A stretch of 64,000 nucleotides of DNA from Mangifera indica. Lineage: Eukaryota > Streptophyta > Magnoliopsida > Sapindales > Anacardiaceae. Made by a program: the position numbers and the translations under genes. This document shows, one piece after another, positions 12,100 through 22,946 of the stretch; the stretch's first letter is position 1; each line of letters starts with the position of its first letter. A model generated the notes under the pieces. The model was not told the origin of the DNA, made no database searches, and worked only from the letters and a program-made list of their open reading frames with translations. Location: the NCBI RefSeq assembly GCF_011075055.1, contig NW_025401098.1:682001-746000 (forward strand), read 5' to 3'.

Positions 12100-12724
12100 G
12101 AAAATGTTAATAAAAAGGTGTTTAAGGTACCTAGCTCATTTGGTAAGTAAACCAGAGGAAATCGCCTTACGTTTGTAACTCTTTTCGGTAGTGTGTGAGT
12201 TTCCTGATATATTCTTAAATGAGTTACCTAGATTGGTACTAGAAAGAGAGGTGGAGTTTAGTATAAAGTTAGCCTTAGGTACAACACCTTTTTTTAAGTC
12301 CCATATAAGATAGTGTCAGTAGAGCTTCAAGAGTTAAAGTAGTAGTTACAAGAATTACTAGATAGTGGATTTATACAACTGAGCCATTCATCTTAGGACG
12401 TATTGATCTTCTTTGTGAGAAAGAAGGATGGATCAATTCGTATGTGTATCAATTATGGGAGTTAAACAAGGTTACCATTGAGAACAAATATCCACTACCA
12501 TATATTGATTATCTATTTGATTAGCTAAAAGTTGCTTCGATATTTTCAAAGATTGATTTTAGGTCAAGGCACTATCAAGTCATGGTAGCAAAGAAAGATC
12601 TTTCGAAGATAGCTTTTTGAATTTGAACAAGAAATAGACATTATGAATTTATGGTAATGCTCTTTAGTTTAACGAATGTACCAATGGTCTTTATGAATTT
12701 AATGAATAAGGTGTTTCAAGATTG
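12100..12724 (+). pseudogene. Gypsy reverse transcriptase, N-terminal part only
   Basis: Follows protease in element order. Recognisable RT blocks across shifting frames are FVRKKDGSIRMC near 12412-12450, NKYPLPYIDYLFD near 12483-12522 and the FSKIDFRS block near 12545-12565. The last is LFSLTNVPMVFMNLMNKVFQ at 12660-12720, the segment just before the catalytic FIDDI motif. Homology stops there and LINE sequence begins, so the active site, RNase H and integrase are missing. There are several stops. Confidence 0.85.
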
Positions 12725-13960
12725 TCCAGGAGGGAAAAAAGCTTTGAGAAAAATGCTTTCAACTTGGATTGAACTAAAATCTATTGATTGGTATTTCGTA
12801 TCGATTACTGGCTATTGTGCATTGACGCCTCCATTTCGTTCAACTTTCTTACCAGAGTTTCATTTTTTCTACTTCATTTTATCGTTGTTTCCTTGTCACA
12901 TTTTTCTCTTAACCCACTCAAAATCTGCTGATTGCTTACTGATGCATCTCTACTGCTTATTATCTTCACTCTACCACCTCTGAGGATCATTACCCATATC
13001 ATCTTTCACTTTGATTGCCTCATCTTAACAAGCAAGAATGTCTTTTGTGTTTTATGTTTACTCCTTGTTATCAGATAGGATTCAGGGGTGTGGTTTGCCT
13101 CTATGCATACCATTTGTTTGTGCTTTTGTCCTAATCAAATGCACGCCAAGTCTATAACTACTTCTTGTTATCAGATAGGATTTAGGGGTGTGCTTTTGTC
13201 CTAATCGAATGCACGCCAAGTGTCTGTACATGTGTATGTGTAGAACTTGATGCTGAGAAGATTCTTTTACATAAATTTGAGATACAATGTTGTTTATCTC
13301 CAGACCCTCATTCAAGTTAGAGTGGGGTATGAGTGAAAATCAAAGTGATGTACTAAATGTGGTTTATTTGGTCATAATAGTTTGCCCAAAGAGGGGGAGG
13401 CGAAAGGGCAACCTTAAGGAGAAACAAATGAAGTCTCAATTAATACTTCAGTTCCAACCACAAGTATAGATAAATGGGAAGTTGTAGTTATAGACTCATT
13501 GGTAATTGAGGAGACTAGAGGTAATCTTGAGACCATTATAAGAAATGTTCAAGTACTAGAGATAAAGATATCAGACATATAATAACCTTCAAATCTAGGT
13601 ATAAATAAGATAGTTGATCTCTACTTGAGAGAAGATACAGTGGGACCTTTAGCCATAGTGTTAGTAATAGATAAAGACTAGGGTATCTCTTTAGATTCTA
13701 ACTCTGATCCAGACATTCTGATTACTATTGGAAGGATCGGGGTCATCTTTTAGGCATTAGTAAGTGTGTTATAAACAAGTTAGCATCCTTATCAGAGTTG
13801 CCCAACCATTTTTGCCTTATTGGACAATAGCATGGACCTAGCCATTACCTTTAAAGCATTAAAGAATAACTCAAAGGTAGTTGCTTCACCACTTGTTACA
13901 CCGAAGACTAGAGGAAAGAGTAAGAGGGGTACAAGGCTTCAGACTCGAAGGTAGTTTGAT
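12725..13960 (+). pseudogene. LINE ORF1 (gag-like), decayed
   Basis: Inserted in gypsy RT. Pieces resemble plant L1-type ORF1: a stretch near 13230-13270 reading like (V)xLDAEKILLHKFEIQ, then a CX2CX4H zinc-knuckle remnant CTKCGLFGHN near 13350-13385, with the final CPK only in another frame. Downstream (13400-13960) is the low-conservation tail with several stops, ending in a basic stretch (TRGKSKRGTRLQTRR). ORF1 would bind LINE RNA. The left boundary at 12725 is where gypsy homology ends. The assignment rests mainly on the knuckle and the endonuclease downstream. Confidence 0.6.
13065..13222 (+). repeat. Local duplication inside LINE ORF1
   Basis: CTTGTTATCAGATAGGAT at 13065 recurs at 13165. 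The blocks GCTTTTGTCCTAATC and AATGCACGCCAAGT follow in both. The second copy lacks about 27 internal bases. Confidence 0.85.
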
Positions 13961-14455
13961 ATTTTGACTGTTTCTATTCCACTTCCATATGATAAGAAGC
14001 TAGAATATTAATGGTCTCAATGACTAAACAAAACAGAGAGTTGGGTTGCTAATTTCTCCTTGGGTTTAATGGGTCTGCTAAAGACTAAAGTAGAGTACAT
14101 ATACTTGGATTATATAGTGTCAGTGATATTTCCTTCTTGGAAATATCTATCTAATGCCATAAAATCTATAACGTGCTATGTGTTGGTTTGTTGAGATCCT
14201 TTTATTTATAACATTAGTAGTATCTAGAGTTCTTTTTAGAAGATTACTTATGGGGTAACTAGACTTTCTGATGGAACTACTTTTACTATTACTTTTGTTT
14301 ATGGTTTTTCTGATCCAGGTAATCGATGACAGTTGTGGGATTCAATCTAAGCCCATTTGTGGGCAATGAACTCTGTAACATGACTTCTCATGGGGATTTC
14401 AATGCCATTCTGTGATCTTCTAATTGAGTTAGAGGTTATATAGGGTGGTACTCAT
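13961..14455 (+). pseudogene. LINE ORF2 endonuclease, first part
   Basis: The frame near 14270-14400 gives TFTITFVYGFSDPGNR, then QLWDSI, then LLMGIS, the plant LINE form of the endonuclease/exonuclease/phosphatase fold (xxVYGxxxxxxRxxLWxxL...WLxxGDFN). The Asp of GDFN is damaged. The domain nicks target DNA. It is split by the copia element at 14456-19315 and resumes at 19321. Stops are frequent. Confidence 0.8.
14451..14455. other. Copia target-site duplication, left copy
   Basis: CTCAT here is repeated as CTCAT at 19316-19320 immediately outside the other LTR. Confidence 0.9.
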
Positions 14456-14696
14456 TGATAATTATAAGAAAGACAACTATTTTGGGTTATAAAGAATGTT
14501 GATCTGAATCTTTATCTCTCTTGTATACATTGTACCCTTTAAATATATACAACAAGAAATTATAAATAGAAAGTAAAACAGAAAAAATAGGAAAGTTACA
14601 TGATTGTGGGGATTATTGATATGTTTTAATTTGTGCAAAGATCAGGGCTGTATTATAGCCTAAATAAGTTATAATACAGTTGTAGTACAACTTACA
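14456..14696 (-). repeat. Copia 3' LTR (241 bp)
   Basis: Starts TGATAATTATAAG and ends CAACTTACA. It pairs with 19095-19315 and is longer by a 20-bp segment after GATCTGAATCT. Confidence 0.95.
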
Positions 14697-14712
14697 CCTC
14701 CCCTCAAATTGA
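14697..14712 (-). other. Copia polypurine tract
   Basis: Minus strand reads TCAATTTGAGGGGAGG directly before the 3' LTR. Confidence 0.9.
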
Positions 14713-14714
14713 TG

Positions 14715-15137
14715 CTAGGTGTCAACAAGCATCAATTTGTCAACGAAATACTTGTGTCGAGCAGATGTCATAGATTTGGTTAGCAAATCTACAATTTGAT
14801 CTTGAGAAGGCACGTGATAAAGTTGAAGAGTTTGGTCTTGCACAAGTTCACAGATGTAATGGCAATCAACCTCAATATGTTTCGTACATTCATAGTGAAC
14901 AGGATTAGTGGCTATGCGAATAGCATTGATGTTATCAGCATAAAGAGAAGTTGGTTGATTAGATGAAACACCAAAATCCAAAAGAAGTCGACGAAGCCAA
15001 ACAATTTCTGAACTAACTAATGACATGGAGTGATATTCTGCTTCAGTGGAAGATTTAGCAACCCAGTCTTGCTTTTTGCACTTCCATGAAATAGGTTTGA
15101 CCCCAAGAAGACACACCAACCGGTAGTAGAACGACAT
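14715..15137 (-). pseudogene. Copia RNase H (C-terminal end of pol)
   Basis: 140 open codons. WVAKSSTEAEYHSMS is the copia RNase H signature around the catalytic Glu. SLYADNINAIRIATNP corresponds to LxxDNxxAxxIAxNP, and KHIEVDCHYICELVQ and DLLTKSM close the domain. The stop is at the normal place, just before the polypurine tract. It is separated from RT by a frameshift in the overlap 15017-15137, inside the linking segment CRSTTGWCVFLG / KPISWKCKKQ. Apart from that frameshift the domain looks intact. Confidence 0.95.
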
Positions 15138-16190
15138 GTATCAAGACACCCAACATAATCAGCATCAGCAAATGCCACTAGTTCAAGAGAAGAAATGGAA
15201 GGAAAAAATAGACTGCGTCCCAAAGTATCTTTAAGGTACCGAATGATTCGATAAAGGGCTAAGAGATGTAACTTATGAGGTTCAGAAACAAACTGACTCA
15301 CTACTTGGACAACATATGAAATGTTGGGTTGAGTGATTGTAAGATATATGAGGCTGCCAACAAGACGTCTGTACAGAGTAGGATTAGGCAATGGTGGACT
15401 AGCATCCTTGGTTAATTTCAAATTGAATTCCATTGGGGTAGCACAAGATTGGTTATTGGGAAGATTGGCCAATTTGATTAAATCTGCAGTATACTTTTGT
15501 TGACTGAGAGATACCCCATCTTCTGATTGAGAGACTTCCAAACCCAAAAAATAAGTCAATTTCCCAAGATCTTTCATATGGAAGGAGGATTGAAGAAAAT
15601 GTTTGAGCTTATTGATACCTTTCTGATCATCACCTGTAATAACCATATCATCGACATATACTAGCAATGCAATGATACCATTAGAGGAATAAGAAATGAA
15701 TAATGAGTGATCATTAGAGCTTTGTTGAAAGTCAGCTTGTTTAATTGTAGATGAAAATTTCTCAAACCATGTACGAGGGGCTTGTTTGAGTCCATAAAGA
15801 GACTTGCGAAGTTTACACACCAAATTTGGATTAGAGAGTGGGTATCCTAGTGGAGGCTTCATGTACACAGTTTCGTGTAAATCACCATGCAAGAAAGCAT
15901 TTTTGACATCCATTTGATGCAAAGGTCATCTTTTGGCGGATGCAATAGCTAGTAGAGTTCTAACTGTGGTCATCTTAATAACTAGAGAAAACGTATATTC
16001 ATAATCAATACCATACTCCTGTGTGTAGCCTTAAGCCACTAATTGGCTTTATACCTGTCAAGAGAACCATCAAGTTTGAGTTTAACAGTATAGATCCATT
16101 TACTACCAATTAAAGAGACATCAGGTAGTGCGGGAACTAAGTCCCAAGTATGGTTTGTCTTAAGAGCCAAAATTTCGTCTTCCATGGCAC
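15017..16190 (-). pseudogene. Copia reverse transcriptase
   Basis: 301 open codons from 15922 (MHQMDVKNAFLHGDL), with upstream RT homology to about 16190 (NHTWDLVPALPDVSLIGSKW) interrupted by a stop and a frameshift near 15930-16035. Catalytic motif LLVYVDDMVITG is intact, and MDVKNAFLHGDL carries the first Asp. It also has VCKLRKSLYGLKQAPRTWF, LSQQKYTADLIK and RRLVGSLIYLTITQPNISY. The C-terminus runs into RNase H by a frameshift. Copies element RNA to DNA in the particle. The core looks sound, but the upstream stop and downstream frameshift break the polyprotein. Confidence 0.95.
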
Positions 16191-16194
16191 TCTT

Positions 16195-16587
16195 CTAACA
16201 TGTATTATTTGTTGCTTGCTTATAGGTAGATGGTATGGAAATGGATTCAAGAGTACTAAGATAAGCCATAGAAGGACCATACTGTTCCGGAAATAGACCA
16301 TACCGTTTTGGAAAGTAACCATACCGGTCTGGAGGTTGTCCAAAATTAGAACTGGTTGAGCGACGTGGTTGGTTGGAGGAATGAGATGGTGTGGTTGATG
16401 ATTGCAAAGATTGTGGGCCTTCGAAATTATGATCAGGTTGAGGCATTTGCAGTATATTCACTGATGAACTTGAAAAATCAGTTTCTAAACCATTCATAGA
16501 ATTATTATCAGAAAATGAAGGCAGAAAAGAAATTGAGTTACCAAGAGATAAGGGAGGAGTCACAACAGAAGAGGAAAAATAATACAA
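16195..16587 (-). pseudogene. Copia integrase-RT linker
   Basis: 130 open codons rich in Ser, Pro and Asn (SSSSVNILQMPQPDHN; STTPSHSSNQPRRSTSS), the usual low-complexity spacer between integrase and RT. It contains a local three-fold repeat of PDRYGYFPKRYGLFPEQYG. A stop at 16588-16590 separates it from the integrase C-terminus. Confidence 0.8.
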
Positions 16588-16590
16588 ATT

Positions 16591-17394
16591 CTAAAAAAAA
16601 ATGACATGGCGAGAAATGCATATTCTTTTTGCTTGAAAATCATAACAAAGATATCCTTTATGTTTGTCACTATAACCAAGAAATACACATTTCGCTACTT
16701 TAGGAGATAATTTTGTGTGTTCATTTGGAGGCAAGAGGACAAAACAAACACAACCAAAGACTCGAAGATAAGAGTACCTAGGGGGTTTCTTAAATAGAGA
16801 AAACCGAGGTGTGTTATGTTTAAGCACAGGAGTAGGTTATTGATTGATAAGAAAAACAGTTGTATGAATAGCTTCTACCCAAAAACTATGTGGAACATGG
16901 GATTCAAGAAAAAGCGTACGAGCAATTTCAACAACATGACGATTCTTCCTTTCAATAACACCATTCTGTTTTGGGGTATGGGGACACGAGAATTGATGCA
17001 AAATTCCTTTTTCTTGAAAAAAATTGGTAAGTTGAGAAGAACAAAATTCTCCGCCAAAATCAGAGCGGAAAATCTTAATGGTTTTGCCAAATTATGTCTC
17101 AACCATATTGATAAAGGCTTTTGCAATATTGGTAAGATCAGATTTAGTGCGCAAAAAGAATACCTAAGTAAACTGTGTATAATGATCAATGAACAAGACA
17201 AAATATCTATATCCTAACCTAGACAAAGATGGTGACGGACCCCATAAATCAGCATGTATTAAATCGAAAAAAGCTTTTACATTAAAAGAACTAGGAACAA
17301 AGGGTAACTTTGCAGCCTTGCCAAGAGAACAACTTTCACAATCTAATTTTAAAAAATCAAAATTAACATTTAACTGAACAAGAAGAACTTTGGA
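16591..17394 (-). pseudogene. Copia integrase
   Basis: Core and C-terminus in one main frame. LSKDRYFVLFIDHYTQFTWV carries the first Asp, KIFRSDFGGEFCSSQ (near 17060) the second, and CPHTPKQNGVIERKNRH the Glu, so the DD35E triad is present. A TAA stop near 16847 interrupts the segment before PTPVLKHNTPRF. The C-terminal LRVFGCVCFVLLPPNEHTKL and KCVFLGYSDKHKGY motifs end at 16591. Integrase would insert the cDNA. Longer open frames on the opposite strand (16816-17217) are antisense shadows. Confidence 0.9.
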
Positions 17395-18444
17395 CTAAAA
17401 CATGTTTTTGAGTTTACTTGCATGAGGGTGTCCAAGGCGTCGATGCCAAAGACACCACTTTTTATTAGCAATTAAGACATTATTTGGAGAAGAAACAGAA
17501 CAACAAAATGGAAGAGAAGACTGATTATCCTTATGATTGTGAGAGGTTGGATCATTCAGGTTCAAGTGAAACAATCGTCCTTGCTTATGCCCCTTCCCGA
17601 TCACCTTCCCAGTTTGAAGGTCCTGTAGAGAACAACCAGAAGATGAAAAATTAACTGAACAATTTTGATCAACCAATTGACCAACAAAAATTAAATTCGC
17701 AACTAAATTTGGGACATAAAAAGAGTGAGAAAGAGGAAGAGATTTGTTTAAAGAAAGTGTTCCAATCCCTTTGATAGGTAGTTTTTCTCCATTAGCAGCA
17801 ATAACAAAATTATTTGGTGGATATGGTTGAAGTTTTGAAAAATGACGTGTATGGTTGGACATGTGATTAAAGGCTGCAGAGTCAAGGAACCAAGGAGCTA
17901 ATTGGTTTGTTTTACCTGATAAACCAGCAGTAGAGAAAGCAGATGAAATGGCGTCTAGTAGGACAGTTTGTATGGTAGTTTGAATCATCTGTTGTATGGT
18001 CTCTTGCATAAGAGTGGAGGTAGCACTATTTAAGCCACCAATATTTTGTTCTTGACTGAAACCAGAAGTAAGAAATACAGGTTGGTTTTGTTTATTTCTT
18101 TGCAACGGTCGACATTCAACGATCACATGCCCCTTCTTTTTACAATAATTGCATTCATTCCTCTTCTTGCAATGAGACTGTATATGTCCAATACCATTGC
18201 AAAATTGGCATTGGGTTTTACTGTAATCTCCATTGAATTGTTTCATTTGGGGCCTGCCATGAGAAGCTAAAGAAACAACATCAACAGAATTAGTTTTAAC
18301 ATCCAAATCAGCCTGAGTCCGTAGTTGAGTTTCCTTTCGAAAAAGTTCTCCCAAAACCGAATCAATATCAGTCAATCCTTGATTAATTATATTGGCTCTA
18401 GCATTTTCAAATTCAGGTATGAGTTTCATAAGAAATTGAGGCAC
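17395..18444 (-). pseudogene. Copia gag C-terminus, zinc knuckles, protease, pre-integrase
   Basis: 349 open codons. Residues about 1-75 are gag C-terminal. Then come two CCHC knuckles, CQFCNGIGHIQSHC and CNYCKKKGHVIVEC (about residues 79-111), for RNA binding. The protease site is WFLDSAAFNHMS, where most copia elements have DSGA. The active Asp is kept but Gly is Ala, which probably harms activity. The C-terminus LWHRRLGHPHASKLKNMF is the GAG_pre-integrase zinc-binding start (HxxxGH). A stop separates it from the integrase core. Confidence 0.9.
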
Positions 18445-18451
18445 TCTACGC

Positions 18452-18915
18452 CTATCTCTTTCTTTCTTTCTTTAGTTCTTGAAAAGTAGAATCCTCAACA
18501 ATACTTAAGGATATCATATCTAACTCAGTCCATAATCCTAACAATTCAGAGTAAAATGTTTTTATGTCCCTATCATCTTGATTGAGTTTAACTATCATAT
18601 ATTCAATTTCAAACTGTCTAGCCTGGTTTGTTTGAGCATACACTTTCTTAAGGTGAGCCCAAATCTTACTAGCAGTACTAAAAGATCTCAAACCCAAAGC
18701 AATTTCTTTCTCAACAGAATTCAAAATCCAAGTAATGATTTTAGCATTATTTGCTTTCCATTTAGCCTTTTCTTTATCATCAATTGGTTCACGCAATGAC
18801 CCATCTAGAATTCCAGATAATTTTTTTCCTTCTATAAAGATTTGAAAATGAAATTCCTAAAGAGGATAATTTTTCCCATTAAACTTAACAGATATGGAGT
18901 CAAAATTTTCACAAT
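18452..18915 (-). pseudogene. Copia gag N-terminal part
   Basis: Homology starts upstream of the first in-frame ATG. KFNGKNYPLWEFHFQIFIEG (near 18910-18850) is the usual gag start block, continuing into an open frame from 18796 (MREPIDDKEKAKWKANNA) with WILNSVEKEIALGL and TASKIWAHLKKVYAQTNQAR, a UBN2-type gag. It ends in a stop at 18452, after a frameshift that separates it from the next frame at 18444. A natural start is probably near 19000, in another frame now. Confidence 0.85.
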
Positions 18916-19083
18916 CCATAGAGTTACAAGAGATATAAATTGCACCTGGAAATTGTTGAATGCCAAAGACAAGGTTTGTTTATACCGAACAGTAAGGCAG
19001 TACAGGCAAGGAATTGCTTGTGATAGTTGAAACACCGAAACAAAATAATTTTCAAAGCAGAAAAGAAATTTGAATTACCACAG

Positions 19084-19094
19084 CTCTGATACCA
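19084..19094 (-). other. Copia primer-binding site
   Basis: Minus strand TGGTATCAGAG directly abuts the 5' LTR. It is an exact match to the initiator tRNA-Met complement. Confidence 0.95.
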
Positions 19095-19315
19095 TGATAA
19101 TTATAAGAAAGACAACTATTTTGGGTTATAAAGAATATTGATCTGAATCTCTACCCTTTAAATATATGCAACAAGAAACTATACATATAAAGTAAAACAG
19201 AAAAATTAGGAAAGTTACATGATTGTGGGGATTATTGATATGCTTTAATTTGTGCAAAGATCAGGGTTGTATTATAGCCTAAATAAGCTGTAATACAACT
19301 GTAGTACAACTTACA
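19095..19315 (-). repeat. Copia 5' LTR (221 bp)
   Basis: Starts TGATAATTATAAG and ends CAACTTACA. It matches 14456-14696 apart from about a dozen substitutions and one 20-bp gap. Confidence 0.95.
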
Positions 19316-19320
19316 CTCAT

Positions 19321-19693
19321 ATATGGATAATTTTGGATAGTGTATTCATAATGTTGAGCTTATTCAATTTCCTTACAAGGGATTGAGATACACTTGGTAC
19401 AATGGCCAACAAGAAAATGGTGCAATTCTTAGAAAGTTTAATTGGGTTTTCTATAGCTCCTTTTGGTTTCTGACTTGGCTAAATTTAGAATCAGAGTTTC
19501 TGACCAAGGATATTTCAAATCATAGTGCTATGGTTATTTGATTTGGGCATGTGCCATCTAAGACCCTTACCCTTTTTAAATTTCTAAACTTTTGGGTTGA
19601 TCATGTTAATTCTCAAGAGATTGTTCAGCGAGTGTGGGAGACACTTATAAAGGGAAATTTCATGTTTTGCCTTACAAAAAAATTATCAACTAG
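19321..19693 (+). pseudogene. LINE ORF2 endonuclease, second part
   Basis: Resumes after the copia insertion. Frames give GLRYTWYNGQ near 19383, then FLTKDISNHSAMVI and LTLFKFLNFWVDHVN. These equal the plant LINE block GxxYTWxN, the SDHSP His region (damaged here) and the following FRFxNFW segment. Homology stops near 19690 at the RT start, where gypsy LTR sequence begins, so RT is absent. Loss of the 3' part rather than the 5' part is unlike normal LINE truncation. Confidence 0.8.
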
Positions 19694-21139
19694 TGTAGGA
19701 TGAGATATGAATTTAAGATATATGTTGTGTCATGTTAGTGATGTTTAAAGTATCGATTCATAGGTATAGTGTGGAATAGGACAGTATGGTAACGTGTTGG
19801 CTATGAAACATGTTTAATTAGAAGTGTTTTGGTTATATATGAAGGTTGGAAAGCATAGGAAAACTAGGTTAGGAATTATGGAAATTATAGGATTTCAGCA
19901 ACACACGCCTATGTGTCTTTATGGAAATTCTAACCATATAGAGTGAATACATGAGAGTGTAGAATTAAGAATGGACACATGCTAGTATGGTATAGGACAT
20001 ACAATTGTGTGCCCTACACTAAGGATACACTCTTGTGTGCTTAAGACGTATATCATATAAATTGGGTAACACACGATCATGTGTAAAGGGTGCACACCCA
20101 TATATATTTAGAGAAACTTGGAAATGAAAAACTTAAAGAATATATGAAACTTTGTTATGAATAAATGGATTAGAGAAATGATTAATTTACCCTTATAAAG
20201 GATGTTTATGGAGGAAAACTAACAATAAGACCTTAATGAGAGTTGTTAGTGATGGAAATCAATAAGGGTGTGCCCGAATATATAGATGATGACACATACC
20301 TCAACCAGATCGTGTCTAGGTCAAAAGTTTGGATACGATATACAATAATGCTACAAGCTACCAAATTGTGCGCAGAGTGGCAATGAAAGCAATAGGGCTA
20401 GTAAAGCTATGTGATTCTACATTAATGATAGACATCATAGCATTTAAGATACATGTGTGAAGACGGGAGAGGCCCGGGGTCCCACCATATGAGAAATATT
20501 ATCTCAGCCAACATGTATATGAATTACACATAAGAATGACATTTAGGATGTCATAGGCTTTCATATGATGTTTTGGATGTCAACATACATCATAAAGGTT
20601 TAAACATTGAGATAATCTGGTTAGGCATTTAGGATGTTAGGAAAACATCCATGGATTTCCACATGATGGAAACAATATTACTTCATGTATTACTTTTGCT
20701 ATTTACTAAACGTAAATTCACTCACATGTTTGTTATGTGACTTTGTAGGTAAGTTTCTAAAGTAGCGGAGTGGTGGTGGGGAGACTAGCAGTATAGCTTC
20801 ATGTGGCATAAGAGGGTAGGGCCTTAGATGTCTTTATTTATGAACAGTTAATTGTATTCATATGAATTCTGTTAAATGTATTGATGCATTTGTATTTGAT
20901 AAATGTTTATTTTGCATTGGTTTATATGGACTTATATTTGCGTTTAGATGGTTTAATATATGCTACTTAGATAATGTTTTAATCATCATATTAAATTTAT
21001 TAATACACTTTTAGGATTGCATGTTTGTTTTCAATATATTGTATTTAATAACTATGATAACATATTATGAAAGTCTGATAGGTTACATCTCTTACAGTGT
21101 ATATTTCGAATAGGGGTAAGTGCCTAGAGGGGTGTTACA
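19694..21139 (+). repeat. Gypsy LTR, family B, 5'-truncated
   Basis: Matches 8795-10315 throughout (for example TATGAATTTAAGATATATG, GGGCTAGTAAAGC, the ATTGCATGTTTG and TATTTAATAA tail) and ends GGGGTGTTACA. The junction with LINE sequence has no polypurine tract, so it is not a natural LTR start. Confidence 0.75.
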
Positions 21140-22926
21140 TATTGTTTCTATAAAGTTAAGCTAGGTAGGATCAACCTCTAATCATTTTCTTTAAGGATGG
21201 TTTATTAGCTGTGATGATATGAGTGATGGCGATTGTTTTCTTGTAAAAAGAGTATTGATCAAAGCGTTTGTGTGATTTCATGCCTTATAAATCGGTTGAT
21301 TTACCGTGGATTATGTACATGTATATGATACTGCATGGACGAATCTACTAAGGTGGTTTAATGTAATATTTTGTTATAAAAGCATGCTTAGAAGATTTCA
21401 GTTCCAAGTATGTTTAATATATAATACTGTAAGATTGATTCTTGTACAATATGGTTGCAATGATATCTAGGTAATATGCTTGATGCCTTAAGTTTGATCG
21501 AACTTTTGGGAGCCTTGTTATGATGTGGAATTATCATTAAGTAGGAATGAAATCCTGTTGGTTAATGAAAATCAAATTAGATTTCATGGAAAACACATTG
21601 AAATTAGGTTAGGGTATGAAACTAGATCTGATTTCTGGGTTTGCCACACGTTTGTATGGTATGGGACATACACCTGTGTATACGACACCCAAAAATACGA
21701 TCAAGTTTTCTGGCATTTTGGTGACTATTAGACATTACTAATCGATAAGGTGTCAACTAGGACATATGGGTTTTCCATTTACAACATTAGTATGATTGTG
21801 TATGAGGAAGAAACGAGAAAAATACCTCTATGAAATGGCACGATTGGGATGAGTTTAAAAAGGAAAGTAAAATAAAAATCTAAAGGATACACGCGCATGT
21901 ATCTATCCATCCTAGCACACAAGCAGAAACCACAGGAAAATGGCCGTGTTTGAGTAAAGTAAAGAGATACACCCTCATGTGTTAAGATATACATGCCTAT
22001 GTATGTAGGGCAGACGCAAGAAAAAGAGTAAAAAAACTAGGTTAGAGATTTAAGAGCCATCCTAAGTAACAATATAGAGATTATGGATAGGCAGTAGTAG
22101 ATATACTGTTAGGTAAAAGCGAGAGTGAGTTAAGTTAAATAAAGGCTCGAGATGCATGCATACTAGACATCATAGGATTGTCCTAGGGGTTACCATGAGT
22201 ATACAGTCATTATATGTCTATGGTATGACATCAGAGTGTAATAGGGTACATGCTCTTAGTTTGGTATAGTGAAATATAAAGATAGCTCATATAGCCAAGG
22301 TACCAAATCCTTGTATTTCATCCAGCTCGATCGACCTACTATATAGTTACAGTTATAACTTCTAGATTTAGATGAGTCCACCAAGTTTAGTATAGTCATG
22401 TTAGATGAGAATATAATGGAGTGGTTCCTTAGTGACTAAGAGGGACATAATTTAATTCAAGAGTTATGCTATATTTCCTAGATAGTCCATAAAGTACAGT
22501 ATGAACTACTATTATCCATAGAAGAGGTTAATGCCAACTCTAAATGACAAAGTTTATATAAGTCGAGTTTAAGGGTATTTTGGAGATTTTAGTAAAATTT
22601 ATTGGTAGAGTCTCCTACTTACAAAGTGTTCTTTCCATTCATTCTCTTACTTTTATGTATGTAGGTATAAGTGATCGTGTTGGTTGTAGGACAAACGATG
22701 CTTAATAGGGGACCTGCGTAAGGTGTGTTTTTGTAGTTTGATTTCATGATGATTTTTATGGTTATCTTTGACTATATATACTATGGTTTTTAGTTTGTGT
22801 ATGAGATTAAACATTTTTTGAAAGCTTTCGATTTGGTTTTTGCAAGGGTATTTTAGTAATTTTATGAAGTTTAATAATTGATGGTTATATTCTAATGCTT
22901 TTGAGTTTATTAATGGTTTTATATTA
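21140..22926 (+). repeat. Gypsy LTR-like region C, copy 1 (left part)
   Basis: Closely matches 35514-37205 (for example AAGATCAACCTCTAATTGT-type start, GAATGAAATCCTATTGG, CTTTCATGTGTGTAGGTAT). It is noncoding, with quasi-palindromic CAC...GTG clusters like other gypsy LTRs here, and is interrupted by the MULE exactly after TTTATATTA. The short frames at 21525-21731 and 21779-21994 have no domain. Confidence 0.75.
22918..22926. other. MULE target-site duplication, left
   Basis: TTTATATTA, identical to 31592-31600 on the other side. Nine bases is the classic Mutator duplication length. Confidence 0.95.
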
Positions 22927-22946
22927 GGGAAATTGAAATTTTTACC
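22927..22946 (+). repeat. MULE left terminal inverted repeat (core)
   Basis: GGGAAATTGAAATTTTTACC. 19 of 20 bases match the reversed right end. Weaker similarity continues to about 23010. Confidence 0.95.

Larger units (their letters stand above)
14456..19315 (-). mobile_element. Complete Ty1/copia element, short LTR
   Basis: 4,860 bp, minus strand, with both LTRs (TG...CA), polypurine tract, primer-binding site, gag, CCHC knuckles, protease, integrase, RT and RNase H in copia order, and a 5-bp target duplication CTCAT. It sits in a LINE endonuclease gene. It is the best-preserved element in the window: a few frameshifts and stops, and the LTRs differ by about a dozen substitutions plus one 20-bp indel over 221-241 bp, so it is neither new nor very old. 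Not autonomous as it stands. Confidence 0.95.

Noticed and set aside
12760..13060. Possible host gene fragment
   Set aside because: The 110-codon frame at 12651-12983 joins gypsy RT to unrelated sequence; no domain beyond the RT part.
16816..17217. 133-codon plus-strand frame over the copia integrase
   Set aside because: It is antisense to clear integrase motifs (KIFRSDFGGEFC, NGVIERKNRH) and has no domain of its own.
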